Positions 1-7,504 are shown, counted from the first letter of the stretch. The stretch: DNA of 15,523 bases from an uncultured Collinsella sp. (GCA_902495945.1 CABUZD010000029.1:1-15523), one strand, 5' to 3'. Numbers and translations are program-made. The notes: generated from the sequence alone by a model not told the origin.

Positions 1-564
<564 letters not shown>

Positions 565-656
565 TCGGTGCGACTAGTCCCAAGCTGATCGGACCTGGTC
601 CGGTGTGTATTCACTGTGCGGGCGGCATGACCGCACCCAACTGATTGGAGTGAACC

Positions 657-1514
657 ATGCGCAAACTGTTTTCCCGTCAGCTCATCGAGGCCCGTCACGA
701 GATGCTGAGCATCTACGAGGCCGTCGATCTGGCCCTCCACGATGCCGTGAAGGCCTATGTGACCGACGACCGCAAGCTCGCCACCAAGACCAAGAAGCGC
801 ACGCTTTCGGTTGACGCACGCTGCGCCAACCTGGAGGCCGTCTGCTACAACCTGATTGCCACGCAGTCACCGGTCGCCTCCGACTTCCGCTTGCTGCAGA
901 CGATCATCTACGTCGACTTTAACCTGCAGCGCATGACCGATAAGGTTCGCCAGATTTGCCGCGCCACGCGTCATATGATCAAGGCCGACATCTCGCTGCC
1001 CAAGGAGCTTGTCGGCACGGTCGAGGCCGAGGCTGAGGCCGTCTACCAGGTGCTGGGCTCTTCGCTTTCCGCGCTCGTCACCAACGACATGTCCATCATC
1101 TGCAACTTGGCCGTCGAGGACGAGCCAGTGCACGCCGCCTACGAGAAGTTCTTCCGCACCTTCAACCGTATGGATACGGGCGACTTTATGGACGACGACA
1201 GCAACTATGACGACCTGCGCCGCGCCATCATGGTTTCGCGCTACCTCGATCGCATCGCTTCGATTTCCATCGATGCCGCCTGCCGTCTGACCTTCCTGTT
1301 GACTGGTCAGCGCATGAATGCCGGTGATATCGCCCGTACAGACGAGGATGAGCTCGAGAGCATGCGCGTGCCTTCGGGCGAGGGTGTCATCATGAGGCCC
1401 GCCGTCGACGCTCACTACGTTGCCAAGGTGCCCGCTAACGAGGTCAGCGAGGGTCTTCGCTACCTGCTCGATCATCTTGAGGACGAGGACGATGGCGAGG
1501 ACGACGAGGAGTAA
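657..1514 (+). CDS. phoU: PhoU, phosphate signalling/transport regulator
   Basis: PhoU links the Pst transporter to the PhoR-type sensor kinase and restrains phosphate uptake when phosphate is plentiful; it acts in the cytoplasm at the membrane. The protein is helical throughout, with the two repeated three-helix PhoU bundles (roughly residues 5-120 and 125-225) and repeated E/D-rich metal-contact helices such as VDFNLQRMTDKVRQI and YLDRIASISIDA. At 285 residues it is longer than the usual 215-235. The extra length is an acidic insert near residues 170-180 (MDDDSNYDD) and a C-terminal extension ending in a run of Asp/Glu. The start at ATG 657 is supported by GGAGTG just upstream. It lies 92 bases after pstB and is probably co-transcribed with it. 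The role of the acidic tail is unknown. Confidence 0.93.
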   Translation: MRKLFSRQLIEARHEMLSIYEAVDLALHDAVKAYVTDDRKLATKTKKRTLSVDARCANLEAVCYNLIATQSPVASDFRLLQTIIYVDFNLQRMTDKVRQICRATRHMIKADISLPKELVGTVEAEAEAVYQVLGSSLSALVTNDMSIICNLAVEDEPVHAAYEKFFRTFNRMDTGDFMDDDSNYDDLRRAIMVSRYLDRIASISIDAACRLTFLLTGQRMNAGDIARTDEDELESMRVPSGEGVIMRPAVDAHYVAKVPANEVSEGLRYLLDHLEDEDDGEDDEE

Positions 1515-1551
1515 GTAATTCCGTTCGTCGAAAGATTGTAAATACCTAAGT

Positions 1552-1583
1552 GAGCGCGGCCTTGCACATGCGGGGCCGCGCTC
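1552..1583 (+). terminator. Hairpin after phoU, probable terminator
   Basis: A perfect 10-bp stem (GAGCGCGGCC at 1552-1561 against GGCCGCGCTC at 1574-1583) can extend through two G-T pairs and two G-C pairs to a 4-base loop. It lies 37 bases after phoU and 35 bases before the yggS ribosome binding site. The tail (TTGCGTT) is poor in T, so it may be a weak terminator or an RNA stability hairpin. Confidence 0.55.
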
Positions 1584-1633
1584 TTGCGTTAGCATGGGAC
1601 TACTTGTTTGGCTGTCAGCGGAGGCGATTGGCA

Positions 1634-2371
1634 ATGGATAACTATTTGGACTTGATGCGCGCTCGCCGCGAGCAGATTCTGGAACGTTTTTATGCGGCGC
1701 TCGATCGCGCAGGCCGTCCCCACGACGCCGCGCGCCTCATTGCCGTGTCCAAGACCGTTGGTGTCGATGAGACCGTTGCCGCCATCCAGGCGGGGTATCG
1801 CCATTTTGCCGAGAATCGCCCGCAGGAGCTGGTTCGCAAGCTCACAGGTTTGGCGGAGCATCCGGAGCTGCCCGAGGTGCGCTTCGATATGATCGGCAAC
1901 CTGCAGACCAATAAGATCAATGCGGTGCTGGGCTCAGCCGAGCTGATCCACTCGGTGGGTTCGCTGCATCTGGCGCAGGCGATCTCGAGCCGTGCTGTCC
2001 GCAAGATTGAGGCAGGCGAGCTCGTCGGCCCCCAGCGTGTGCTCATTGAGGTCAATGTGAGTGGTGAGGAGTCGAAGGGAGGCTTTTCGCCCGATGAGAT
2101 TCGCGTCGCCGTGGGTGAGCTTGCGGAACTTGAGGGAATTTGCGTACAGGGGCTTATGACTATGGCGCCCCGGGGGAATAAGGATGTGGCACGCCGCACC
2201 TTTGCGGGGCTTCGTGAGCTGAGGGATGAGCTGGAGGCGGCGCATCCCGATTTGAACCTGCCTGAGCTTTCCTGCGGCATGAGCGAGGACTTTGAGCCTG
2301 CCCTTGAGGAGGGCTCTACGCTCGTTCGCCTGGGCAGGGTAGTATTTAGCCCGGAGTTTGCAGTAAAATAA
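1634..2371 (+). CDS. yggS: YggS/YlmE family PLP homeostasis protein
   Basis: A single-domain TIM-barrel protein that binds pyridoxal 5'-phosphate and buffers its free level; it is not known to be an enzyme. Family landmarks are the PLP-binding lysine in IAVSKT (about K40), the ENRPQEL segment matching the usual GENYVQE, IGNLQTNK, the VNVSGEESKGGF strand-loop, GLMTMAP, and the C-terminal LSCGMSEDFEPALEEGSTLVRLG phosphate-binding region. I chose ATG 1634 (245 residues) because GGAGG sits nine bases upstream. The frame could be opened at GTG 1550, but that would run through the hairpin after phoU. It is the first gene of the yggS-sepF-yggT-divIVA group, matching the ylmE-ylmF-ylmG-divIVA order of Gram-positive bacteria. 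The gap to sepF is 60 bases. Confidence 0.93.
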   Translation: MDNYLDLMRARREQILERFYAALDRAGRPHDAARLIAVSKTVGVDETVAAIQAGYRHFAENRPQELVRKLTGLAEHPELPEVRFDMIGNLQTNKINAVLGSAELIHSVGSLHLAQAISSRAVRKIEAGELVGPQRVLIEVNVSGEESKGGFSPDEIRVAVGELAELEGICVQGLMTMAPRGNKDVARRTFAGLRELRDELEAAHPDLNLPELSCGMSEDFEPALEEGSTLVRLGRVVFSPEFAVK

Positions 2372-2431
2372 GGCTCTGAAGTGCGCACTGATTATCGGGG
2401 CGCCTGCACTAAACCGCGAGAGGACACAACC

Positions 2432-3154
2432 ATGGGCTTCCTTGACGAGATTAAAAATAAGATGCACCTGGGCGGCCAGCAGGGTTACGACCAGGGTTAT
2501 GGCCAGGACGACGACTACGGCTACGATGACGGCTATGACGATAGTTATCAGGGCAACGGCTACAGCGGTGCTTCGGGCGAGGGCTTCTACACCCAAGACG
2601 AGCCGAGCAACGGCCTGCTTGGTCAGACGCGCCGCGGTGAAGCTGAGTCGGTTGCCGTGTATACGCGCTCCGGTCAGCTGGTCGGCGATGACTCCCGCCA
2701 TGCTACGACGTATAACCCGCCTTCGCGCTCGCAGGACAGTGTTGCGAGCGGTTATCGTCCTGGTGCCTATGACACGCCGTCGAGCTACGCCGAGAACACC
2801 CGCGCCCGTGCCGTCGCTGCGCCCGCGCCTGCACCGAGCGATGCCTCGGCCTATGCGAGCAATATCATCAACGCCACACCGCAGCTGCCGGCCTATGTCC
2901 TGCGCCCCGAGAGCTATGACGACGTGGAGACCGTGGTGCGCCGCGTTCGCACCAAGCAGCCTGTCGCACTGATTTTTGTGGGCGTACGCACCGAAGTTGC
3001 CAAGCGCGTCTTGGACTTCTCTTACGGCTTTGCCTGCGGTCTGGGTGCCACGGTCAAGGAGGTGGGCGACCGCGTGTTCATGGTGCTGCCCGCCGGTTGC
3101 GAGGTCAAAGATTCCGATCTCAAGAAGCTTCGTGCCGACGGCTACCTTAAGTAA
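2432..3154 (+). CDS. sepF: SepF, FtsZ membrane anchor
   Basis: SepF tethers and bundles FtsZ filaments at the division site. The N-terminus MGFLDEIKNKMHL is the expected amphipathic membrane-binding helix. Residues about 14-150 are a long low-complexity linker, first rich in Tyr, Asp, Gly and Gln (14-45), then rich in Ala, Pro and Ser. The C-terminal SepF domain spans about 155-228 and includes VLRPESYDDVETVVRRV and the RVLDFSYGFACGLGATV core used for dimerisation and FtsZ binding. At 240 residues it is longer than the Bacillus protein (about 150) because of the linker, as is common in actinobacteria. ATG 2432 is preceded by GAGAGGA; the GTG at 2381 in the same frame has no such site and would add a tail before the amphipathic helix. 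The stop at 3152 is in the same frame as the following yggT. Confidence 0.93.
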   Translation: MGFLDEIKNKMHLGGQQGYDQGYGQDDDYGYDDGYDDSYQGNGYSGASGEGFYTQDEPSNGLLGQTRRGEAESVAVYTRSGQLVGDDSRHATTYNPPSRSQDSVASGYRPGAYDTPSSYAENTRARAVAAPAPAPSDASAYASNIINATPQLPAYVLRPESYDDVETVVRRVRTKQPVALIFVGVRTEVAKRVLDFSYGFACGLGATVKEVGDRVFMVLPAGCEVKDSDLKKLRADGYLK

Positions 3155-3175
3155 AGACAAGACGAGGAGATTCCC

Positions 3176-3457
3176 ATCAACATCTACACTATCGTCCAGC
3201 TGGTCAACACGCTGTTCAACTTCTATTCCACGCTTATTGTCGTCTACTGCTTTATGACGTGGATTCCCATGAAGCAGGGTGGTTTGCTTCAGGATATTGC
3301 CGCGGTGCTTGATAGCGTGTGCGGTCCGTGGCTTAACCTGTTCCGTCGTTTCATCCCGCCGATGGGCGGTATCGATTTTTCGCCGGTCGTTGCGATTATT
3401 GCGTTGCAGTTGGTGCAGAGGCTGGTTCTGCAGCTTCTTATAGGTATACTCGTGTAG
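3176..3457 (+). CDS. YggT/YlmG family membrane protein, apparent ATC start
   Basis: A two-helix integral membrane protein of the YggT family (YlmG in Gram-positives), usually encoded between sepF and divIVA and linked to envelope and division functions. Helix 1 covers about residues 5-27 (VQLVNTLFNFYSTLIVVYCF) and helix 2 about 70-92 (VVAIIALQLVQRLVLQLLIG). Between them lie the family loop RFIPPMGGIDFSPV and the preceding TWIPM. The first ATG in frame is 3254, which would remove helix 1, so the true start must be upstream. Between the sepF stop (3152) and 3254 there is no ATG, GTG or TTG in frame. GAGGAG at 3164-3169 is six bases before an ATC at 3176, giving a normal 93-residue protein, so I place the start there. 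ATT at 3170 is too close to the binding site. A sequence error cannot be excluded. Confidence 0.82.
   Translation: MNIYTIVQLVNTLFNFYSTLIVVYCFMTWIPMKQGGLLQDIAAVLDSVCGPWLNLFRRFIPPMGGIDFSPVVAIIALQLVQRLVLQLLIGILV
3445..3450 (+). promoter_or_regulatory. Candidate -10 box for divIVA
   Basis: TATACT preceded by GG lies within the last codons of yggT, about 70 bases before the divIVA start. No convincing -35 is visible, so this is only a possible internal promoter giving divIVA separate expression. Confidence 0.3.
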
Positions 3458-3518
3458 AACTGACTTAGTAACTTACGTCGGGCGTGTAGCGCCGAGGCGA
3501 TGAAAAAGGAGACTTGTT

Positions 3519-4193
3519 ATGGCTATTACCCCTGCAGACATCCAGGCTCAGACTTTCTCTGAGGCCAAGCGTGGCTACGATCCTGCTGAGGTCGACGTCT
3601 TCTTGGAGACGCTGTCCTCTGAGGTTGACGCTATGCTCGCTAAGATCGTCGACCTTAAGGGCCGTCTGACTGCTACCGAGCAGCAGCTTGCCGATGCGCA
3701 GGCTCAGCTTGCCCAGGCTCAGGATGCCCCCGCCCAGGCCGTTCCTGCCGCCCCCGTGGCTGCTCCCGCCCCTGACTTCTCCGCTCAGGAGCGCCAGATT
3801 TCCGCTGCCCTGATCGCTGCCCAGCAGACCGCTGAGACCATCGTCAACGATGCCAACGAGAACGCTGAGCGTATCCGCAACGAGGCTGACGCCAAGGCCC
3901 GCGAGGTTATCCGCCAGGCTCTGACCGAGAAGCAGGCCGAGCTCGAGGAGATCGATCGTCTCAAGGCTTCCCGTGAGGAGTTCAAGGCAGAGTATCTCAA
4001 GCTCATCCAGCACTTCATGGACGATGCCCAGAATTCCTTCCCGGCCGATCTGATGGCCTCCACGCCGGTCGGTTCTGCCGCTTCTCCTGCAGTGACTGTT
4101 CCCGCCGAGCCGCTGCCCGTCGCTGACCCGGTTGTCCCCGTGGCCGATCCCTTCGCCCCGATCGACAACTTTGCTGCCGACGACCTGGACTAA
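3519..4193 (+). CDS. divIVA: DivIVA family pole/septum protein
   Basis: DivIVA is a coiled-coil scaffold that recognises curved membrane at poles and septa and directs growth or division machinery. The N-terminal lipid-binding domain is clear: MAITPADIQAQTFSEAKRGY followed by DPAEVDVFLETLSSEVD (the conserved F..A.RGYD..EVD.FL pattern). A coiled coil (about 35-70, rich in Q/A/E) leads to an Ala/Pro linker (72-90), then a second long coiled coil (about 90-165) and a Pro/Val/Asp-rich tail. AAAAAGGAG upstream supports ATG 3519. The length of 224 residues is normal. It is the last gene of the cluster and is followed directly by a strong terminator. Codon choice looks more uniform than in its neighbours, consistent with high expression. 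Confidence 0.92.
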   Translation: MAITPADIQAQTFSEAKRGYDPAEVDVFLETLSSEVDAMLAKIVDLKGRLTATEQQLADAQAQLAQAQDAPAQAVPAAPVAAPAPDFSAQERQISAALIAAQQTAETIVNDANENAERIRNEADAKAREVIRQALTEKQAELEEIDRLKASREEFKAEYLKLIQHFMDDAQNSFPADLMASTPVGSAASPAVTVPAEPLPVADPVVPVADPFAPIDNFAADDLD

Positions 4194-4219
4194 CATTCGG
4201 CCTACAATTTAGTGCCTAG

Positions 4220-4249
4220 AAAGGACCCGCAGCTTGCGGGTCCTTTTTT
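4220..4249 (+). terminator. Intrinsic terminator of the division cluster
   Basis: An 11-bp perfect stem (4220-4230 with 4236-4246) around the loop AGCTT is followed by a T run to 4249. It sits 26 bases after the divIVA stop. Confidence 0.93.
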
Positions 4250-4274
4250 ATGATTGTACCGGGGCGCGCAACAT

Positions 4275-4312
4275 AAAAAACCGAGCCCTGCACATAGTGG
4301 CGCAGAACTCGG
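4275..4312 (-). terminator. Intrinsic terminator of the nitroreductase gene
   Basis: Read on the minus strand, CCGAGTTCTGC (4312-4302) pairs with GCAGGGCTCGG (4291-4281) as 11 bp including two G-T pairs, with a 10-base loop, and is followed by six T (4280-4275). It lies about 47 bases beyond the nitroreductase stop and faces the divIVA terminator. Confidence 0.88.
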
Positions 4313-4359
4313 CGAACCGGTGAGCGGTCAAGGATAGGTTTTAGGGCATGTCCCAAAAT

Positions 4360-4890
4360 CTACTTGAGGAGGAAGTCGGAGAGGGGAATGTTACGGGCCT
4401 CGCGATGCTCGGGATCGGCGATGTGGTCGGCAGGATATCCGCAGACGAGCATGTGATAGGGATAAACGCCTTTGGGCAGGTTGAACTGCTCCTGTGCCAC
4501 CTCGGGCTTAAAATGGCATACCCAGCACGTTCCCAGGCCCTGCTCGGTGGCCTCCATCATCATCTGATCGCACACTATGGACGTATCGATTTCACTGGAA
4601 TTCATCTGGTCATACGGGCGCACCCAAGCGTCTTCGGTAACGCTACAAATAAGGAAGATGAGCGGAGCGCCAAAGATAGATCCATCACGAGCAAACCGAG
4701 GCTGACAAGCAGCAGCCTTCTCCAGAAGCTCAGGCGTATCCAACACCATCACACGGGTTGGATGATTATTGCAAGCAGAAGGAGCAATACGCCCAGTCTC
4801 AACAATGGCATCCACCACAGCCTGCTCAACAGCCCGAGCCTCAAATTCACGACAAGAATAACGAGAACGGGCCAGATCCAAATATCCCAT
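4360..4890 (-). CDS. Nitroreductase family protein (FMN-dependent)
   Basis: A small flavin oxidoreductase of the nitroreductase superfamily, expected to bind FMN as a dimer and reduce substrates with NAD(P)H; the substrate cannot be read from sequence. Family marks are RSRYSCREF (residues 8-16, the RxSxRxF phosphate-binding motif), APSACNNHPT (36-45, the APSxxNxQP motif), a central hydrophobic strand (APLIFLICS) and the C-terminal GLGTCWVCHF loop before the last helix. I start it at ATG 4890 (176 residues) because GGAGGG lies seven bases upstream on that strand. A start at 4953 would add a hydrophobic stretch foreign to the family. It is a single-gene unit between two terminators or hairpins. 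Its 5' half and upstream region look less GC-rich than their surroundings. Confidence 0.88.
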   Translation of the reverse strand: MGYLDLARSRYSCREFEARAVEQAVVDAIVETGRIAPSACNNHPTRVMVLDTPELLEKAAACQPRFARDGSIFGAPLIFLICSVTEDAWVRPYDQMNSSEIDTSIVCDQMMMEATEQGLGTCWVCHFKPEVAQEQFNLPKGVYPYHMLVCGYPADHIADPEHREARNIPLSDFLLK

Positions 4891-5071
4891 AACCAAACCC
4901 TCCAAAGTCAGCAAATCAATCCAAAGTAAAACAAAAGGTACCCAGAGCCCCATCCAGCCAAACGCCCATCACCGCCCCAAAGTATCCAATCGGGCATAAA
5001 AGGTCGCATCGGCCAAGTCCCCATCGCATTCTAACTATCAGCCAAGGTTCCCAATGGTGGTACATAAGGGA

Positions 5072-5150
5072 GCGGGCCCGACCACTCATAACCTTTTGAA
5101 CGACTCTGCTTGCAGCCGGAGTGAAAAAGGTTATGAGTGGTCGGGCCCGC
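5072..5150. repeat. Perfect 26-bp inverted repeat, 27-base spacer
   Basis: The arm at 5072-5097, which begins GCGGGCCCGACCACTCATAA, is matched exactly by its reverse complement at 5125-5150. The 27-base spacer contains a further small hairpin (CTGC, TT, GCAG at 5106-5115). The arm ends carry the palindrome CGGGCCCG. It lies between the DUF47 gene stop and the nitroreductase promoter region. Neither side has the T run of a normal terminator. It could be a mobile-repeat copy, a bidirectional transcript-end hairpin or a protein site. The surrounding non-coding stretch 4891-5174 shows nothing else convincing. Confidence 0.9.
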
Positions 5151-5174
5151 GACCGGTGGGACACGTACCCCCAA

Positions 5175-5798
5175 TTAACTGTTCTTCATGACAATCGAAT
5201 CCACAACATCGGCCACATTCTCGCAGCAGTCGGCGCAGTACTCCAGGAAGGCGTAGACGTCACGCCAAGCGATGACCTCGAGCGGATCCTTGCCGTTAAC
5301 GTGCAGGTTGCGCATGGCGTTGATGTAGAGCTCGTCGGCCTCGGACTCGATGGTGTTGATCTGGATGACCAGCTCGCGCAGCGTTTTGGACTTGCGGTAG
5401 TTGGGAAGCTCGACCATCAGGTCTTTCATGGCGCGGCAGGCGTCAGTCACCTTGTGGGCGATGACGATGGCGTCGGGATGGATGCTCTGAATGTTGGTGA
5501 AGTAGACGCGCTGCACGACGCCCTCAATACGGTCGAGCACGGTGTCGAGCGCGCAGCTCATCAGATCCAGATCCTCGCGCTCGAGCGGGGTGATAAAGGC
5601 GGTGAGCAGGGCGTCTTCGAGCTCGTGGTGCTTCTTGTCTGCCGCATGCTCAATCGCATGCATCTTATTGAGCATGTCGTGAATCTGCGCGGGATCGAAG
5701 TTCTCAAAAATCTGGGTAAGCAGCTCGGCGGCCTGGACGGCGAGGTCGGCGCAGGCGACGTAGTTGTCAAAGTAGAACGAATCGGGTTTCTTAGCCAT
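5175..5798 (-). CDS. DUF47 / PhoU-like phosphate transport partner
   Basis: A helical, cytoplasmic protein of the DUF47 (PitA partner, PhoU-related) family, thought to regulate or support PiT-type phosphate transporters. The sequence is all-helical: FYFDNYVACADLAVQAAELL near the N-terminus, the conserved HDMLNKMHAIEHAADKKHHE helix, then TPLEREDLDLMSCALDTVLD, which carries the family's (I/T)P.ER.D...L motif, and the C-terminal EYCADCCENVADVVDSIVM. The length of 207 residues is normal. AAAGGA before ATG 5798 supports the start. It lies 67 bases downstream of pit on the same strand, the usual pair arrangement, and is probably transcribed with it. It is distinct from the phoU near the left edge, which belongs to the Pst system. 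Confidence 0.9.
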   Translation of the reverse strand: MAKKPDSFYFDNYVACADLAVQAAELLTQIFENFDPAQIHDMLNKMHAIEHAADKKHHELEDALLTAFITPLEREDLDLMSCALDTVLDRIEGVVQRVYFTNIQSIHPDAIVIAHKVTDACRAMKDLMVELPNYRKSKTLRELVIQINTIESEADELYINAMRNLHVNGKDPLEVIAWRDVYAFLEYCADCCENVADVVDSIVMKNS

Positions 5799-5865
5799 GG
5801 GTGGGTCCTTTCGAGGCGAAGACGGGTGGGCGAAGTGTTGCGGTCCAGATGGACGTTCGGTTTGA

Positions 5866-6915
5866 CTAGAGGAACATCATGAACAGCTTGGCCATGACAA
5901 AGCTGATGAGTCCGCAGGCGGGGAAGGTGAAGAACCAGGTGAACATCATGTCCTTAACGACGCCGAAGTTGATGGCCGAGAGGCGCTTGACGGCACCGAC
6001 GCCCATGATGGCGCAGGTCTTGATGTGTGTGGAGGACACGGGGATGCCGGTAAGGGTGGCAAGCAGCAGGTTCGCGGCGCCCGCGAGGTCGGCGGAGAAG
6101 CCCTGATACTTCTCGAGCTTAACCATGCTCTGGCCGACGGACTTTATGATGCGCTCGCCGCCGACGCTGGTGCCGATACCCATGGTGGCCGAGCACAGCA
6201 GCATAATCCAGATGGGGATGCCGGCATCGCCGACGCTGGTCTGGCCGTTTGCGAAGGCCACGCCTAAAAAGAGCACGCCGATGAACTTCTGTCCATCCTG
6301 CGCGCCGTGCATAAAGCTCATGGCCGCAGCGCTCGCGATCTGAGCGTATTTAAAGAAGACATTGGCACGTCGCCTGTTGGCGGCGGCGAAAAGAATCGAG
6401 ACGAGTTTGCACAGGACCCAGCCCATGACAAAGCCCAGGCCGATGGAGAGCGCCAGGCCGTAGATGACCTTCATCCACTCGTGGACGTTGACGCTGCTCG
6501 CGCCGCCGAGGGCGATAGCGGCACCGGTCAGGCCGGCGATAAGGCTGTGGCTTTGCGAAGTGGGGATGCCAAAACGCGATGCTGTGGCGCCGTAGACGAC
6601 GATGGAGAACAGCGCTGCGCAGAGGCACGCGAGCGCCATGGTGCTGTTTCCGCCAAAGTCGACGATATGTGAGATGGTGTTGGCGACGCTCGCATTAAAG
6701 TGCGTCATGATGAGCACGCCGAGGAAGTTGAATGCGGCGCTCATGAGAATGGCGGCGCGGGCGGGCATGCAACGCGTAGTGACGCAGGTCGCGATGGCGT
6801 TGGGCGCGTCGGTCCATCCATTGACGAAGATGGCGCCGAGCGCGAGGATCACGGTGACGGCAAGGACTGGGTTCGACACAATTTGGCCGAGGAAGGTTGA
6901 GAACGTTACGTCCAT
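5866..6915 (-). CDS. pit: PiT family inorganic phosphate transporter
   Basis: A multi-pass membrane protein importing phosphate with a cation (H+ or Na+). The family duplication is visible: GWTDAPNAIATCVTTR (about 33-48) is the N-terminal signature, and GIPVSSTHIKTCAIMGVGAVK in the C-terminal half is the second, with PTSQSHSLIAGLTGAAIALGG and SFMHGAQDGQKFIGVLF between. About ten hydrophobic segments can be counted. The 349-residue length fits bacterial PiT. ATG 6915 has only a weak binding site (GAGAAAG), but a TAA in frame at 6946-6948 and the absence of other start codons between rule out a longer protein. It leads the pair with DUF47. Upstream on this strand lies an oddly perfect Shine-Dalgarno sequence with a four-codon ORF (see separate entry). 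Confidence 0.93.
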   Translation of the reverse strand: MDVTFSTFLGQIVSNPVLAVTVILALGAIFVNGWTDAPNAIATCVTTRCMPARAAILMSAAFNFLGVLIMTHFNASVANTISHIVDFGGNSTMALACLCAALFSIVVYGATASRFGIPTSQSHSLIAGLTGAAIALGGASSVNVHEWMKVIYGLALSIGLGFVMGWVLCKLVSILFAAANRRRANVFFKYAQIASAAAMSFMHGAQDGQKFIGVLFLGVAFANGQTSVGDAGIPIWIMLLCSATMGIGTSVGGERIIKSVGQSMVKLEKYQGFSADLAGAANLLLATLTGIPVSSTHIKTCAIMGVGAVKRLSAINFGVVKDMMFTWFFTFPACGLISFVMAKLFMMFL

Positions 6916-6945
6916 ATATGGGCTTTCTCGAAGTTTGCAGGCACG

Positions 6946-6977
6946 TTACAAAAACATGATAAATCGTATCACCTCCT
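6946..6977 (-). promoter_or_regulatory. Perfect Shine-Dalgarno plus four-codon mini-ORF in the pit leader
   Basis: On the minus strand AGGAGGTGAT (6977-6968), a full match to the anti-Shine-Dalgarno end of 16S rRNA, is followed after 10 bases by ATG TTT TTG TAA (6957-6946). The pit ATG is in the same frame 30 bases beyond the TAA and has a much weaker site. This could be a leader ORF whose translation affects pit by re-initiation, or the remains of an older start. Only the sequence pattern is seen. Confidence 0.35.
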
Positions 6978-7128
6978 GTGGGTTTCTTAACGGAGTTCTG
7001 ACGTGAGAAGTGGATTATTTGGCACTAAAATTGAATATTAGTCCTGTTGACCGCGGGTATTCTTTTTGCTAACACGCCATGCGGACACGTGCGATTGCTA
7101 CGACACTCCAAAACCACAGTCTGTTCGC

Positions 7129-7158
7129 TTTACAACATGCAAACATGCGTTCGATAAT
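7129..7158 (+). promoter_or_regulatory. Candidate promoter for the small gene at 7166 (possibly leaderless)
   Basis: TTTACA (7129-7134) and GATAAT (7153-7158) are separated by 18 bases and resemble sigma-70-type boxes. Transcription would be expected to start about seven bases after the -10 box, that is at the ATG (7166), giving a leaderless mRNA. The AGGAG at 7159-7163 is only two bases from the ATG and is badly placed as a ribosome site. Confidence 0.5.
7139..7154. promoter_or_regulatory. LexA-like operator overlapping the promoter
   Basis: GCAAACATGCGTTCGA matches the Gram-positive/actinobacterial SOS box TCGAAC-N4-GTTCGA at 10 of 12 defined positions, with a perfect right half. It lies between the -35 and -10 boxes and touches the -10, where a repressor would block transcription. 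This is pattern matching only; no lexA is in the window. Confidence 0.4.
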
Positions 7159-7165
7159 AGGAGAC

Positions 7166-7504
7166 ATGGAATATCGACAGACAGATGGCAAAACTCGGCG
7201 CGTGCACAAGCAGTATGTGGACGTCGTGGCTCGCATCCTCGCGGGCGGACAGGTCGTGCCGGTCACCGTCTGCTGGGTCGACGGTCGTTGCTTTACGATT
7301 GACGAGATTGTCTCGTCCACGGGCTTTGGCTTAACGGTTCACGGTGTTCGTACGGCAACGTATAAGGTTCGTTTTGGCGGGCATGCGACCGAGTTGTATC
7401 TGGAGGACCAGACGCGTGAACGACCAAATGGCTCGCAGGCCCACGTGATGCGTTGGTGGGTCTGGGCGTTTGATCGTACGCTTGAGGGCGAGCGCCGTAG
7501 GTAA
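7166..7504 (+). CDS. Small protein of unknown function
   Basis: I do not firmly recognise this 112-residue protein. It has no membrane segment or signal peptide. A basic N-terminus (TDGKTRRVHKQYV) leads into short beta-like strands: VPVTVCWVDGRCFTIDEIV, then TATYKVRFGGHATELYLED, then MRWWVWAFD. It ends in a basic tail, EGERRR. The layout faintly recalls the small DUF6504-type domain found beside or fused to ImuB-like Y-family polymerases in actinobacteria; with the LexA-like box upstream that idea is worth testing, but I cannot confirm it. ATG 7166 is chosen because the candidate promoter places the RNA start there. ATG 7079 and 7145 in the same frame lie upstream of, or inside, that promoter. 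A later start is possible. Confidence 0.72.
   Translation: MEYRQTDGKTRRVHKQYVDVVARILAGGQVVPVTVCWVDGRCFTIDEIVSSTGFGLTVHGVRTATYKVRFGGHATELYLEDQTRERPNGSQAHVMRWWVWAFDRTLEGERRR

Noticed and set aside
867..1634. 255-codon minus strand open frame opposite phoU
   Set aside because: Covers the hairpin after phoU and has no domain; phoU on the + strand is certain.
1934..3160. 408-codon minus strand open frame across yggS and sepF
   Set aside because: Antisense shadow of two well-recognised genes; low-complexity product with no recognisable domain.
3465..4196. 243-codon minus strand open frame opposite divIVA
   Set aside because: Shadow of a highly biased codon pattern in divIVA; crosses its ribosome site.
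4891..4953. N-terminal extension of the nitroreductase to ATG 4953
   Set aside because: Adds a hydrophobic stretch not found in the family, while ATG 4890 has a good ribosome site and begins the conserved domain.
5072..5150. Terminal inverted repeats of an insertion sequence
   Set aside because: Only 27 bases lie between the arms, so no transposase can be encoded; at most a very small non-autonomous repeat.
4916..5164. Minus strand 82-codon frame across the inverted repeat
   Set aside because: It spans the 26-bp inverted repeat, has no ribosome site or recognisable domain, and overlaps the nitroreductase upstream region.
7079..7165. Upstream starts (7079, 7145) for the small gene at 7166
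   Set aside because: No ribosome site, and they lie before or inside the best promoter candidate.
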